From an uncultured Lachnospiraceae bacterium (GTDB taxonomy: Bacteria; Bacillota; Clostridia; Lachnospirales; Lachnospiraceae): a stretch of DNA of 44,508 nucleotides. A program made the translations under genes and the position numbers. The stretch covers positions 1 through 44,508 of the forward strand of contig CALWSC010000085.1 of assembly GCA_944384105.1 (NCBI GenBank). Reading direction: 5' to 3'. Within the stretch, counting starts at the first letter, position 1. Every line of letters starts with the position of its first letter. Shown here one piece after another: positions 35,053 through 44,047 of the stretch. Below the pieces are notes generated by a model. It was given only the letters and a program-made list of their open reading frames with translations, did no database searches and was not told where the DNA came from.

Positions 35053-35877
35053 TCATCCTTTTACTGCGCCTGCCGCAACGCCGGCTACAAACCTCTTCTG
35101 GAAAATCACATAGATAATCAGGACCGGAATAATAGAAATCGTCGTGGCTGCAAATAATCCGCCGTAATCTGTTGAGTATCTTCCGTTGAATGTTGTCAGC
35201 CCTACAGCGAGAAGCTGCTTCTCCTCACTGTCGATCATCAGATACGGCCACAGGTAATCCTCCCATACCCACAAAAACTGGAAGATCGCAATCGCGGAAA
35301 TTGAATTCTTGCTCATGGGAAGCACAATTTTATGAAAGATAGAAAATTCATTCGCCCCGTCTATTCTCGCCGCTTCCAGAAGTTCATCGGGCAGTGCGCC
35401 GATATCCTGCTTCATCATAAAAATTCCAAATCCGCTGACCATGACCGGCAGAATCAGCGACAGATATGTATCCTGAAGTCCTGCCTTCATAAACATCGTG
35501 TATCTTGAAATAATCGTCACAGACCACGGAATCATCATTGTCATCATCACAAAGCCGAAGATTAGGTTCTTGCCTTTAAATTCATACTTACTCAGAACGA
35601 AGCCGCACAGGCAGCTGATATATATTACCAGAACTGTTACCACTACTGCAATAAATACACTGTTTGCAAAATACCGCAGAAAATTGAAATTTGACTGCAG
35701 GGATGTGTAATTATCCAATGTAAACGCCTGCGGAATAAGTGTCTGGTGCAGAGAACTGATCTCTGCATTCGTCTTAAAGGATGACAGAACCATCCATACA
35801 AATGGAACCACTGTTATGATTCCGGCCAGTATCAGGACGATAAAAAGCGCCACACTCATTACTCGTTGTTTATTCAT
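35053..35877 (-). CDS. Carbohydrate ABC transporter permease, MalG type
   Basis: 274 aa, six predicted TM helices. The EAA loop that contacts the ATPase is LPDELLEAARIDGANEFSIFHKIVLP. This subunit pairs with the MalF-type permease encoded just upstream. No ATPase gene is in the operon; such importers commonly share a general MsmX-type ATPase encoded elsewhere. Confidence 0.94.
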   Translation of the reverse strand: MNKQRVMSVALFIVLILAGIITVVPFVWMVLSSFKTNAEISSLHQTLIPQAFTLDNYTSLQSNFNFLRYFANSVFIAVVVTVLVIYISCLCGFVLSKYEFKGKNLIFGFVMMTMMIPWSVTIISRYTMFMKAGLQDTYLSLILPVMVSGFGIFMMKQDIGALPDELLEAARIDGANEFSIFHKIVLPMSKNSISAIAIFQFLWVWEDYLWPYLMIDSEEKQLLAVGLTTFNGRYSTDYGGLFAATTISIIPVLIIYVIFQKRFVAGVAAGAVKG

Positions 35878-35894
35878 ACTTCTTCCCCGCCTTT

Positions 35895-36773
35895 CTATGC
35901 TTTCTCTCCGGTCACCTTAAAGGAGATCACTGTGAGCACTGCCGTCAGAATCAAAATGAAAAATGCGATCGCCGACGCGTAACCGAAATTATATTTTACA
36001 AATGCCTGATCGTATACCAGGTAAGAGCTCAGATACGTGGATGTGCCCGGTCCGCCCTTCGTCATAACCATTACCGGCACATATGCCTGCAGGTAAGAAA
36101 TGATCGAAGTAATGACTACGAATATCATGGTTGGCTTTAAGAGCGGCAGCGTGATGCTTCTGAACGTCTGCCATGCATTTGCTCCGTCTATGTGTGATGC
36201 CTCGTAATAATCAGACGGTACGGAGAGCAGGCCGGACATGAACAGGATAACCGCATATCCGAAATCCTTCCAGATTGTCATAACCATAACTGCCGGAAGC
36301 GCCAGGCTGGAGCTGTACAGCCAGTTAATGTCAAGGCCGAATACCTGGTCAATAAGTCCGAACTGCGGATTGTACATGATCTTCCAGACAAATGCTACGG
36401 CAACCAGCGGTGTTACGGTCGGCATATAAAATACAGTCCTGAAAAATGTTTTGTGCTTTGTCATCTTTGACGTAATCGCATATGCCAGTCCCAGACCAAG
36501 CAAAACACGGAAGAGCACAACGACTGCGCAGAAGATCAGCGTATTCACCATCGCAGTCCAAAATGTCGGGTACTGGAACATACGGATGTAGTTATCAAGC
36601 CCGAGAAACTCATATGTGCCGTTCAGCGGATTCCACAGGTGAAAACTTCCCAGAAACGCCATGATAATCGGAACAATCAGAAAGATTCCCATATATACAA
36701 CGAGAAAGGTGACAACAATATTTCTGAGCACGATCTCACTTTTGCTCTGCAGCGGTCTTTTTTTCTTAAACAT
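35895..36773 (-). CDS. Carbohydrate ABC transporter permease, MalF type
   Basis: 292 aa, six predicted TM helices. EAA loop VPSDYYEASHIDGANAWQTFRSITLPLL. It lies between the solute-binding protein and the second permease, the standard CUT1 order. Confidence 0.94.
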   Translation of the reverse strand: MFKKKRPLQSKSEIVLRNIVVTFLVVYMGIFLIVPIIMAFLGSFHLWNPLNGTYEFLGLDNYIRMFQYPTFWTAMVNTLIFCAVVVLFRVLLGLGLAYAITSKMTKHKTFFRTVFYMPTVTPLVAVAFVWKIMYNPQFGLIDQVFGLDINWLYSSSLALPAVMVMTIWKDFGYAVILFMSGLLSVPSDYYEASHIDGANAWQTFRSITLPLLKPTMIFVVITSIISYLQAYVPVMVMTKGGPGTSTYLSSYLVYDQAFVKYNFGYASAIAFFILILTAVLTVISFKVTGEKA

Positions 36774-36787
36774 ACCCTTTCCTCCCT

Positions 36788-38161
36788 CTATTTATCATAT
36801 TTATAGTACAAATTCTCCGAAGACGTAAAGTCAATGTTCGCCAGATCCACGTTTACGATATCCTGTGCGTTCTGCAGCGTCTCCTCAATATCCTTATGGT
36901 TATACATGATGTCCTGTCCTGCAATTTTTAAATTATCCTCCAGCGTGGACGGCATTGCGCCCGGCCAGATATAATTCTCAATATGCTCCGCAACTGCTGC
37001 GACCGCCGGATTTCCCATAATGTCCGCATCATCCCGGAGCGCATTATTTGCCGGGAACAGATTGTAGTACATGCACAGCTCCTTCTGCAGATCCTTGTTT
37101 GCCATGTAGAAGCGTATAAAGTCCTGCGCGACTTCAAGCTGCTCCGGTGAGGCGTTCTTATTAATACCGGGTGTGGACTCGCCATTATAACGGTCATAAG
37201 CGAAAGGATCTCCGTCAACCGCAGGAACTTCAAAGGTACCGTAGTTAATATCCGGATAGTTCGTCTCAAGCGTACCTTTATAGTTCCCCCATTTGTAAAC
37301 CATAGCGCTCTGCCCCTGTCCAAAGCTCTGCGCCGCATCGCTTCCGAAGTCCTTGTCTCCAACCTGGTCGACGTCGTAGAAATCCTGAAGCATCTGTGCT
37401 GTCTTTAACATCCCCTCGGTTGTAAAATTCACGGTCTTCATATCCTTCTCAAATGTCGTGGTACCGTACTGGTACGGAATTCCGAGCATAAATACCTGAT
37501 AGTCGCCGTTATAGTTAAATCCCGCCTGCACGAGCTTGCCGTCCTCACGGATTGTCAGCTTCTTAGCGACCTCTCTGAATTCGTCCCAGGTCTTCGGAAT
37601 ATCCGCATCTGTAAGCCCGGCAGCCTCCCACATATCTGTGTTGTAATAAATTGCGCCGGTCATGATACCGTAATCAGTGTAATAAATCTTACCGTCTATC
37701 TCATGCGATTTTGCCGTGAAGAAATCTGCCTCCAGATCTTCTGTGGCAATATCATAAGGCGCCATGTAGGTCAGCAGCAAATGCTGATAGCTGTTATGTA
37801 CATTAAAAAGCGTCGGTCCCTTTTCGCCCTTCTGCAGCGCCAGCGGCAGCTTTGTCCAGAATCCGTCCCATGGATTATTAATAATGTTAATTGTAACATT
37901 GGGATGAATCTCCTCATATGCCTCGGCAAACTTTCCGAACACATCCGCTGCGTCCCACAGCCACCAGTCCAGCGTGACAGGCTCCCCGTCGTTTATCAGG
38001 TGGTTCGGGTCATACGTTACATTGTCTCCGATAACTTCCAGACCCTTATTGGGATTCGTGTCGGTCACGCCGCTGTGCGATATTTCCTGATCATTTCCAC
38101 ATCCGGTAACGGACATCAGCATCGCCGCCGCCATGCCTGCAGCTAAAAGCTTTTTCCACAT
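36788..38161 (-). CDS. Sugar ABC transporter solute-binding lipoprotein
   Basis: 457 aa family 1 (CUT1) binding protein. Signal peptide with lipobox MSVTGC (Cys21). Typical features follow: VTLDWWLWDAADVFGKFAEAYEE, NAAD-like hinge stretches and GESTPGINKNASPEQ. The second ATG was chosen because GGAGGT ends directly at the first. First gene of the operon binding-protein, MalF-type, MalG-type, GH31. Confidence 0.93.
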   Translation of the reverse strand: MWKKLLAAGMAAAMLMSVTGCGNDQEISHSGVTDTNPNKGLEVIGDNVTYDPNHLINDGEPVTLDWWLWDAADVFGKFAEAYEEIHPNVTINIINNPWDGFWTKLPLALQKGEKGPTLFNVHNSYQHLLLTYMAPYDIATEDLEADFFTAKSHEIDGKIYYTDYGIMTGAIYYNTDMWEAAGLTDADIPKTWDEFREVAKKLTIREDGKLVQAGFNYNGDYQVFMLGIPYQYGTTTFEKDMKTVNFTTEGMLKTAQMLQDFYDVDQVGDKDFGSDAAQSFGQGQSAMVYKWGNYKGTLETNYPDINYGTFEVPAVDGDPFAYDRYNGESTPGINKNASPEQLEVAQDFIRFYMANKDLQKELCMYYNLFPANNALRDDADIMGNPAVAAVAEHIENYIWPGAMPSTLEDNLKIAGQDIMYNHKDIEETLQNAQDIVNVDLANIDFTSSENLYYKYDK

Positions 38162-38193
38162 ATTCATACCTCCGTATCTGTTTGTATTGTTAT

Positions 38194-38244
38194 GTTAGCG
38201 CTAACCTTTGACTGTATCGTAGCACTTTCACGTCATTCTGTCAA
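38194..38244 (-). promoter_or_regulatory. Promoter and LacI-type operator of the GH31/ABC operon
   Basis: Minus-strand TTGACA (38239-38244), 17-nt spacer, TACGAT (38216-38221). The perfect palindrome GTTAGCGCTAAC (38194-38205) lies about 10 nt past the -10, over the start of the transcript, where a bound repressor would block initiation or escape. Confidence 0.88.
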
Positions 38245-38335
38245 TATATCGTGAATAATTTCTGCATTATATGAAAATTTGACCATTTTCTTTTGTGCAT
38301 TTTTCATAATTTTACGCATTTTATGGTATAAGCAA

Positions 38336-38392
38336 TTGGATTTTTCCGGAATTTCCCGTATAATAAAGAGTAATTTATAGGATAACGTTAAC
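38336..38392 (+). promoter_or_regulatory. Promoter and LacI-type operator of the regulator gene
   Basis: TTGGAT (38336-38341), 17-nt spacer, TATAAT (38359-38364). GATAACGTTAAC (38381-38392), with core TAACGTTA, lies about 17 nt downstream of the -10. The half-sites resemble those of the operator at 38194, pointing to autorepression. Confidence 0.82.
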
Positions 38393-38415
38393 ATTATGAT
38401 ATGAGGTGATATTTT

Positions 38416-39420
38416 ATGGTAACACTTAAGGATATCGCAGCCCGAGCAGGAGTCAGCATGATGACGGTATCGAGGGTTATGAACGGAAACCAAGAGGGAA
38501 AAGTCTCTGAGGCGACAGCAGAGCGTATCAGCGCTCTTGCAAATGAGATGGGATATGTTCCGAATTCTTCAGCCCGCAGCCTGGCAGCGCGTTCCTCCCG
38601 GATCATCGCGGCCGTGCTGCGGAATACGGATGACGGCAATCCGCTCGCAGATCCGTACTCTTCAATGTTTCTTGGGATTATTATTCAGATCATGCGGCAG
38701 AAAGGTTATTATGTAATGGTGCATTATGTACAGGATTATTCGGATATTACGTTTTCACTGCAGTCCTGGAGGGCGGAGGGAGCGATCTTTCTCGGCGTAT
38801 TCGACAGCGAGCTGCGCAAAATCCGAAACGAAAACCGGATGCCTCTCGTTTTCACAGACAGCTACAGCAATGTCCGCCAGATTGATAACGTAGGGATCGA
38901 CGACTATAAGGGCGGCGTTCTCGCAGCAAAGTATTTTCTGTCTCACGGGCACCGGAGTCTCGCCTTTGCAGGTCCTATCTCCAATTTTAAAGGCGTTATC
39001 TCCGAGCGGCTGGCAGGCTTTGCAGAAACGCTTGCGCAGGCAGAGACTGAACTTCCTGAAAATCAGATTTATAACCTGGTACATCAGTCTCCGGAAGCAA
39101 TTCTCTCATCCATTATGAGTTCAGAGCATCGGCCCACCGGGCTGTTTGTCACCTCAGATCAGATTGCCAGCGAAATATACGGAGCCGCTCACCGTATGGA
39201 TATTTCCATACCGGATGATCTCTCTTTGATCGGATTTGACGATTTTCCGCTGGATCGCATTCTGACGCCGGCATTGACGTCCGTACACCAGGATATCACG
39301 GGAAAGGCAGCACGCGCCTGCGATATCCTCCTGCGGCGCATTGCTCAGCCGGACATGCCAGGCGAGAGTCAGACACTGGATGTAAAACTGATCGAGCGGG
39401 AGTCTGTGAAATATATATAG
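38416..39420 (+). CDS. LacI-family transcriptional regulator of the GH31 locus
   Basis: 334 aa. The HTH VTLKDIAARAGVSMMTVSRVMNG covers about residues 2-25 and the hinge NSSARSLAARSS follows. The effector domain is LacI/RbsB-like (GVFDSELRKI, NVGIDDYKGGVLAAKYF, LIGFDDFPLDRILTPALTSVHQD). AGGTGAT precedes the ATG. Divergent from the ABC/GH31 operon, with matching palindromes in both promoters, so it very likely represses that operon and itself, released by a sugar. Confidence 0.95.
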   Translation: MVTLKDIAARAGVSMMTVSRVMNGNQEGKVSEATAERISALANEMGYVPNSSARSLAARSSRIIAAVLRNTDDGNPLADPYSSMFLGIIIQIMRQKGYYVMVHYVQDYSDITFSLQSWRAEGAIFLGVFDSELRKIRNENRMPLVFTDSYSNVRQIDNVGIDDYKGGVLAAKYFLSHGHRSLAFAGPISNFKGVISERLAGFAETLAQAETELPENQIYNLVHQSPEAILSSIMSSEHRPTGLFVTSDQIASEIYGAAHRMDISIPDDLSLIGFDDFPLDRILTPALTSVHQDITGKAARACDILLRRIAQPDMPGESQTLDVKLIERESVKYI

Positions 39421-39439
39421 GGAGGGCGGACGCCCTCCC
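39420..39439 (+). terminator. Terminator of the LacI-family gene
   Basis: GGGAGGGC / GCCCTCCC stem starting at the last base of the stop codon, followed by TGTCTTATG. The T tract is poor. It also lies at the end of the convergent membrane-protein gene. Confidence 0.7.
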
Positions 39440-39443
39440 TGTC

Positions 39444-40274
39444 TTATGATTCTTCCCACCGCCTTGCCAGAAGCGCCAGCGCTTCTGATTCCTGAGCTTC
39501 TGACAGTCCAAAAAACCTCATTCTTCCGATAAAGGAGCCCCGGACGGCGATTATGGATACGTTTCCCTGCCAGACGGCGTCCATCCCCCCAAAGGCGGCA
39601 CCCTTCTCAAACGCCGCACCGAAGACATCCTCTCTCATCAGATGCGGAAGAAGTTTACTTGCCGTCTCCGGAGAAGAACAGCGATAAATCTCCTGCATCA
39701 GCGTAATGTCATTGCCGCTGTCATCTTCGAAGTATTCTGTCACATCCCAGAACGCCGCCCAGGGGCTTGCGCCGTAGGTAATGCTGCTCTCATCGTGCCG
39801 AATCGATGCTTTTATGCGCTTGCCCGCAATTCCCAGATCACCTGCAAGAATATATGCACCGTCCGCTTTTGCAGGAAGTTCCTTTTCTCGCGACCAGTTG
39901 AATATACTGGCAGCCAGAAGCAGCAGAATCGCCAAACCCCATGCAAGCCTGCGCGCCCTGATTTTTTGCTGCTGCTTTTCTCTGCTGCCGTTTCTTTTCC
40001 GTTTCTCTTGCCGCGCCGTTACAATAGTAAGAATCGCCGCTACATTTGCCGCGGCAAACGCTGCCGCCAGAAGCAGAAGGCTCCCGAAATTCGCTGCTGT
40101 CTCCAGCACAATCCCGCTTACAAACTGCTCCGGGGACTCCCGGGTGAGCGCAAACATAACAGGCGCTATGACTGCATAGCCCCATAACGCAGTCAGCGGT
40201 ACCCAGCTCTTTCCGGAAAATGGAAACCTTGGTTCACCGTCGGGCTCAGAGCGGTTTTGTCTTTTTTCTGCCAT
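39444..40274 (-). CDS. Hypothetical membrane protein
   Basis: 276 aa; I do not recognise the family. Three hydrophobic segments are visible (about 27-45, 60-92 and 110-127), separated by a very basic loop (ARQEKRKRNGSREKQQQK). A soluble C-terminal domain of about 145 residues follows (KADGAYILAGDLG, AAFWDVTEYFEDDSG), probably extracytoplasmic. The ATG at 40274 was preferred to an upstream GTG because GGGAAGTG is then well spaced. Single gene, convergent with the LacI-family gene. The 40284-40430 stretch upstream holds no gene. Confidence 0.7.
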   Translation of the reverse strand: MAEKRQNRSEPDGEPRFPFSGKSWVPLTALWGYAVIAPVMFALTRESPEQFVSGIVLETAANFGSLLLLAAAFAAANVAAILTIVTARQEKRKRNGSREKQQQKIRARRLAWGLAILLLLAASIFNWSREKELPAKADGAYILAGDLGIAGKRIKASIRHDESSITYGASPWAAFWDVTEYFEDDSGNDITLMQEIYRCSSPETASKLLPHLMREDVFGAAFEKGAAFGGMDAVWQGNVSIIAVRGSFIGRMRFFGLSEAQESEALALLARRWEES

Positions 40275-40430
40275 AGCGTTCACTTCCCTTTTTTGTAACG
40301 TCCCCGTATTGCATCCCCGAATGATTCAGACTGATTTTACCACCAAACACACCTTATTTCCAGCGGTTTTTGAATCTGCTCAGCCACAATCCGCACTGAA
40401 TGACCGCTGAATTCTGAGACTTACCATGTA

Positions 40431-40459
40431 TTGACAATCCGAATCGAAAAATATACAAT
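40431..40459 (+). promoter_or_regulatory. Promoter of the DUF2726 gene
   Basis: TTGACA (40431-40436), 17-nt spacer, TACAAT (40454-40459), about 35 nt before the ATG. Confidence 0.83.
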
Positions 40460-40494
40460 ATAGCCCATACAAAAGAGAAAGGACACCTGAACAT

Positions 40495-40965
40495 ATGACC
40501 TCATACTTGAAATCCCTGCCCGTCTTAGCCATCCTCCTGATTGTTTTTATCCTGACCATTCTTCTTCTTCGGTTTCACCGAAAGAACTATTATCCGTATG
40601 CCTCAAAACACCTGCTGACGAAGCGCGAATATAAATTTTATTTTCTACTTCGCCGCGAGGCGGACCGGCATCGCTGTCTCATCTGCCCCAAGGTCGGGCT
40701 TAAAGATCTGCTCGCAGTGACGGATAAGCACGAATATATGAAGTATTTCTATAAAATCTCCCAGAAACACGTTGACTTCGTGATTTGCGATCGCGATCTG
40801 CAGGTGCTTTTTGCGCTGGAACTCGACGACAGCAGCCACGATACAAAAGACGCAAAAGAGCGCGACCGCTTCAAAGACCGGGCTTTTGCCGCCGCCGGTA
40901 TTCCTCTGAAGCGGATCCGCGCCTTTGATGAGAAAAGCATCCGCGATCTCTTTGAGCATATTTAA
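40495..40965 (+). CDS. Membrane-anchored DUF2726 protein
   Basis: 156 aa. An N-terminal TM helix (about 8-25) is followed by a basic stretch and the DUF2726 domain (KREYKFYFLLRREAD, HVDFVICDRDLQVLFALELDDSSH, RIRAFDEKSIRDLF). DUF2726 has the beta-alpha core of PD-(D/E)XK nucleases, and the D-X(n)-E-L-D pattern (VDFVICD, ALELDD) could be its metal site. Nuclease activity is not shown. It has its own promoter and ribosome binding site (AAAGGA), and the next gene is convergent. Confidence 0.82.
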   Translation: MTSYLKSLPVLAILLIVFILTILLLRFHRKNYYPYASKHLLTKREYKFYFLLRREADRHRCLICPKVGLKDLLAVTDKHEYMKYFYKISQKHVDFVICDRDLQVLFALELDDSSHDTKDAKERDRFKDRAFAAAGIPLKRIRAFDEKSIRDLFEHI

Positions 40966-40994
40966 CGATTGTCTCCGTATTCGGAACTTATCCG

Positions 40995-42473
40995 TTACAG
41001 GTCGTACTTCACGATATCCATCATCACTGTTCCGTCCGCGAAGAAGGAGATCCCATCTGCTGTCAGATCCGTATATATGGTTGCAGTCAGCACCTGCTCA
41101 CCGTCATTGACAAATACCTCCGCACTAAAATTATCCAGAATAATTCTCAGCTTAATGTTTCCCGTCCCGCCTCTCACCAGGCTTCTGCGCTGATGTATGA
41201 TCGCTCTTCTGGAGCCGGAGAATTTCCGGTCAATTTTCAGAACAGACTCATGCGGGCGGAAGCTTACCGCTGTATGATACGTGTCGTTCTGTGCAAACCT
41301 CACAGCGAATTTCCGATATAATGCTCCTTCATCCGCAGGGCGCAGCGTCAGTTCGATATCCGCCTGGCGCCCTTTAATGCCGTCCAGACGCAGGGTATCC
41401 TGAAACACCACGTTCGTATAGCTAACCTTATTTTTCCTCATGGCGTCCAGTTCCCGAATCGGTTTCTGGATCAATCGTCCGTCCCGTACAGATAATTCTC
41501 TGGGCAGGCTCATCTGCCCAAACCACGGCTTTTCCGGAGAATGCAGGTTACATGTGTCCCAATTCTGCATCCAGCCGATCATAATCCGCCTTCCGTCCGG
41601 AGCCAAAACGGTCTGAGGCGCATAGAAATCAATTCCATAGTCGACTGCCTGATTCTCTTCCTCTGAAAATGTATCCGTTTCTTTCTCGTAATTCCCGATC
41701 AGGCAGAGCGTTCCATTTCCATTATGATACTCAAAGCCCTGCGGCAGCATATCCTGCGGACTAACGAGCAGCACCTGCTTTCCGTCCAATGCAAAGAAAT
41801 CCGGGCACTCCCACATCCTGCCAAAGCGTCCTTTATTTTGTACCAGGACTTTCTCAAATTTCCACTGTATACCGTTGGGGCTGCTAAACAGCAGGATTTG
41901 TCCGTCCTTTTCAGGAGTGCAGCTTCCCACTACACAGCGAAAGCTTCCATCCTCCATCTGCCACAGCCTCGGATCACGGAAGTCATACCGGCTGCTGTTC
42001 TCCGGCAAATCACCGCTGTCCAAAACCGGATTATTCTTATACTTTACATAATCCATCCCGTCTCCAAACGCAATGCACTGCGTCTGCACACCGCGGCTGC
42101 TCCCGTCGGGCTGTGTCTCATTGACGACGCCCGTATACATCAGAAGCTGCCTGCCGTCATCCAGGGTGACGGCGCTTCCTGAGAAGCAGCCGTCCCTGTC
42201 AAAGTCACGGTCCGGTGCAAGCGCTGCCGGGAGATACTTCCAGTGCAGCAAATCGCTGCTGACCGCATGCCCCCAGTGCATTGGTCCCCAATGTGAATTA
42301 TACGGATGATACTGATAAAACAGATGGTATTCTCCATTTCGGTAGGAAAAACCATTCGGATCATTCATCCAGCCGACCCGGGCAGAGAGGTGAAATTTCG
42401 GGCGGGCTTCCCCCAAGGTCTGTCTTTCTCTCGTCTCTTCATATTTTCTTGCATCGCGTAAAGCCTGACTCAT
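40995..42473 (-). CDS. Glycoside hydrolase family 32 (beta-fructofuranosidase/sucrose-6-phosphate hydrolase)
   Basis: 492 aa, no signal peptide, hence cytosolic. Five-bladed propeller with the three catalytic motifs: nucleophile Asp38 in WMNDPNG, transition-state stabiliser in YDFRDPRLW, and acid/base Glu in WECPDFF. A C-terminal beta-sandwich follows. AAGGAGAT precedes the ATG, 20 nt after the truncated binding-protein gene, so the two were probably one sucrose or fructo-oligosaccharide operon. Without a PTS gene nearby, free-sugar rather than sugar-phosphate substrate is my preference. Confidence 0.93.
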   Translation of the reverse strand: MSQALRDARKYEETRERQTLGEARPKFHLSARVGWMNDPNGFSYRNGEYHLFYQYHPYNSHWGPMHWGHAVSSDLLHWKYLPAALAPDRDFDRDGCFSGSAVTLDDGRQLLMYTGVVNETQPDGSSRGVQTQCIAFGDGMDYVKYKNNPVLDSGDLPENSSRYDFRDPRLWQMEDGSFRCVVGSCTPEKDGQILLFSSPNGIQWKFEKVLVQNKGRFGRMWECPDFFALDGKQVLLVSPQDMLPQGFEYHNGNGTLCLIGNYEKETDTFSEEENQAVDYGIDFYAPQTVLAPDGRRIMIGWMQNWDTCNLHSPEKPWFGQMSLPRELSVRDGRLIQKPIRELDAMRKNKVSYTNVVFQDTLRLDGIKGRQADIELTLRPADEGALYRKFAVRFAQNDTYHTAVSFRPHESVLKIDRKFSGSRRAIIHQRRSLVRGGTGNIKLRIILDNFSAEVFVNDGEQVLTATIYTDLTADGISFFADGTVMMDIVKYDL

Positions 42474-42493
42474 TGATTTTATCTCCTTAAAAA

Positions 42494-43846
42494 TTATTCT
42501 GCCATTTCATCCTGATAGCGGTCATACGCATCCTGATATACCTTCAGAAGTTCTTCCATGCCGCAGCTGTTTGTCAGAGTATCGAGGTACGCTTCCCACT
42601 CCTCATCGGTCGGTCCGCCGTCCTTCAGCCACAGACCCTCCTGTTCGGATACTGTATTCTCGAAGTCCGTCTTGTACATGTCGATCGTGTCAAGCTCGTC
42701 CTCTGTGAATACGCAGTCGATCGGGTAGCTCACTGTGCTGTCCACGTACGGCATCCAGAAGTCATTCAGATCCGTCAGCCTCTCCTGCGCGCGGTCCTCC
42801 AGCTGGAATACGCTGTTGTAATAGTCGCTGAGAATCAGCTTCGGACCGTATACCTCATACTCACCCTTCAATTCTCCGGCGCTCTTTCCATACTTCGCCT
42901 GGCTCTCTTCGTCAGTGATGCTCTTCCATACACCGTTTTCGTCCTGCTCTGTAAAATACGTTCCAATCGGTCCGTACTGAAGCTGCATTACATTTTCCGG
43001 ATCATACCACTGGTCAAAGAACTTTAACAGATTGATTGGGCTCTCGCAGGCGCTCGTAATGCTTAAATTTCCGCTGTTTGTGGCACCGCCGGAACGAACC
43101 GTCACATTATGTGTTCCGTCCGGACCGTCCAGAATCGGCAGAAATACGTAGTCATCCGCATATTCGCCCATCAGCTCATCGATATACCACCATGTAGAAA
43201 CACCTACATAGCCCTGCGAGCACTTCGACATCAGCTGCGTGTCATCCTGGCTGAACATTTCCGGATCCATCAGGCCTTCCTCATACCAGTCATGGAAATA
43301 TGTAACTGCGTCACGGTATTTCTCGTCTGCACAGACAAATTCTACGGTTCCGTCATCGTTCAGCACAAGGTCATTGATTACATCATTCGGCCAATTCGTA
43401 AATCCAAAGCCCGCATAAAAGATGTTCTGTCCCCAGCACCACTGGTCAAATCCTGTGCTCATCGGAATTGTAGAACCCGGATCATTTCCGTAATATTTGG
43501 CACTCATATCATTCTCCTGAAAAGCAACCAGAACATCGTGCAGCTCGTCCAGCGTCGTCGGAACCTCCAGTCCGAGGTCATCCAGCCATGCCTTATTGAT
43601 CATACTGAACTGCGGGATCGTGTAGATGTTATAATCTTCGTCCGCTCCGATCGCAGCAGTTCCCATTTTCTCTCCAGCAGGAAGTCCGTAAATACATCCG
43701 TCGCTCATCGTGATCGCTGTGCGGATCTCCGGGTGTTCCTCGAGGATCTTTGTCAGGTTCGGCATATATTCCTCTGTAATGTAGGGAGACAGGTCGATAA
43801 ACGTTCCGTCCTGCCCGTAATTGGTCAGATCATAATTATTGAATCT
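42494..43846 (-). pseudogene. ABC sugar-binding lipoprotein lacking its N-terminus
   Basis: About 450 C-terminal residues of a large (normally about 540-560 aa) LipO/YtcQ-type extracellular solute-binding protein, beginning at FNNYDLTNYGQDGTFIDL. The signal peptide, lipobox and first 90-100 residues are absent: upstream of about 43846 the frame runs antisense through an unrelated LacI-type fragment (nominal frame start 43942, MSCSPERAARR..., not real protein). Without export or promoter the product should be non-functional. Downstream GH32 may thereby have lost its transporter and promoter. Confidence 0.85.
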
Positions 43847-43851
43847 TCGGG

Positions 43852-44031
43852 AATTCCAACTATATCTGCTCCACCATCGTGCAGCCAGTTCCCGAGATGG
43901 CGGAAATCTGCGTCGAGCTGCTCTTTCAGGAGAGCATGACAACCAAACCGCCGCTCGTATGCCTGCCCGTCGCCTATGCTTACGGAGGAACTACTCTGGA
44001 CTCCGATTGCTCGAAACCGGAGGAATTATAA
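43852..44031 (+). pseudogene. C-terminal fragment of a LacI-family regulator
   Basis: The plus strand encodes 59 residues, NSNYICSTIVQPVPEMAEIC ... VCLPVAYAYGGTTL, ending at TAA (44029-44031). STIVQPVPEMA and LPV...GGTT are the standard end of LacI-family effector domains. The rest of the gene is missing; it stops abruptly at the join with the truncated binding protein. It is not a copy of the intact regulator at 38416. Codon patterns agree with the frame. Confidence 0.7.
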
Positions 44032-44047
44032 GGAGCTATGATCCGGA

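Noticed and set aside
43847-43942. N-terminal 32 residues of the binding-protein frame
   Set aside because: This stretch is antisense to the LacI-family fragment, is Arg/Ser-rich, has no signal peptide and no ribosome binding site.
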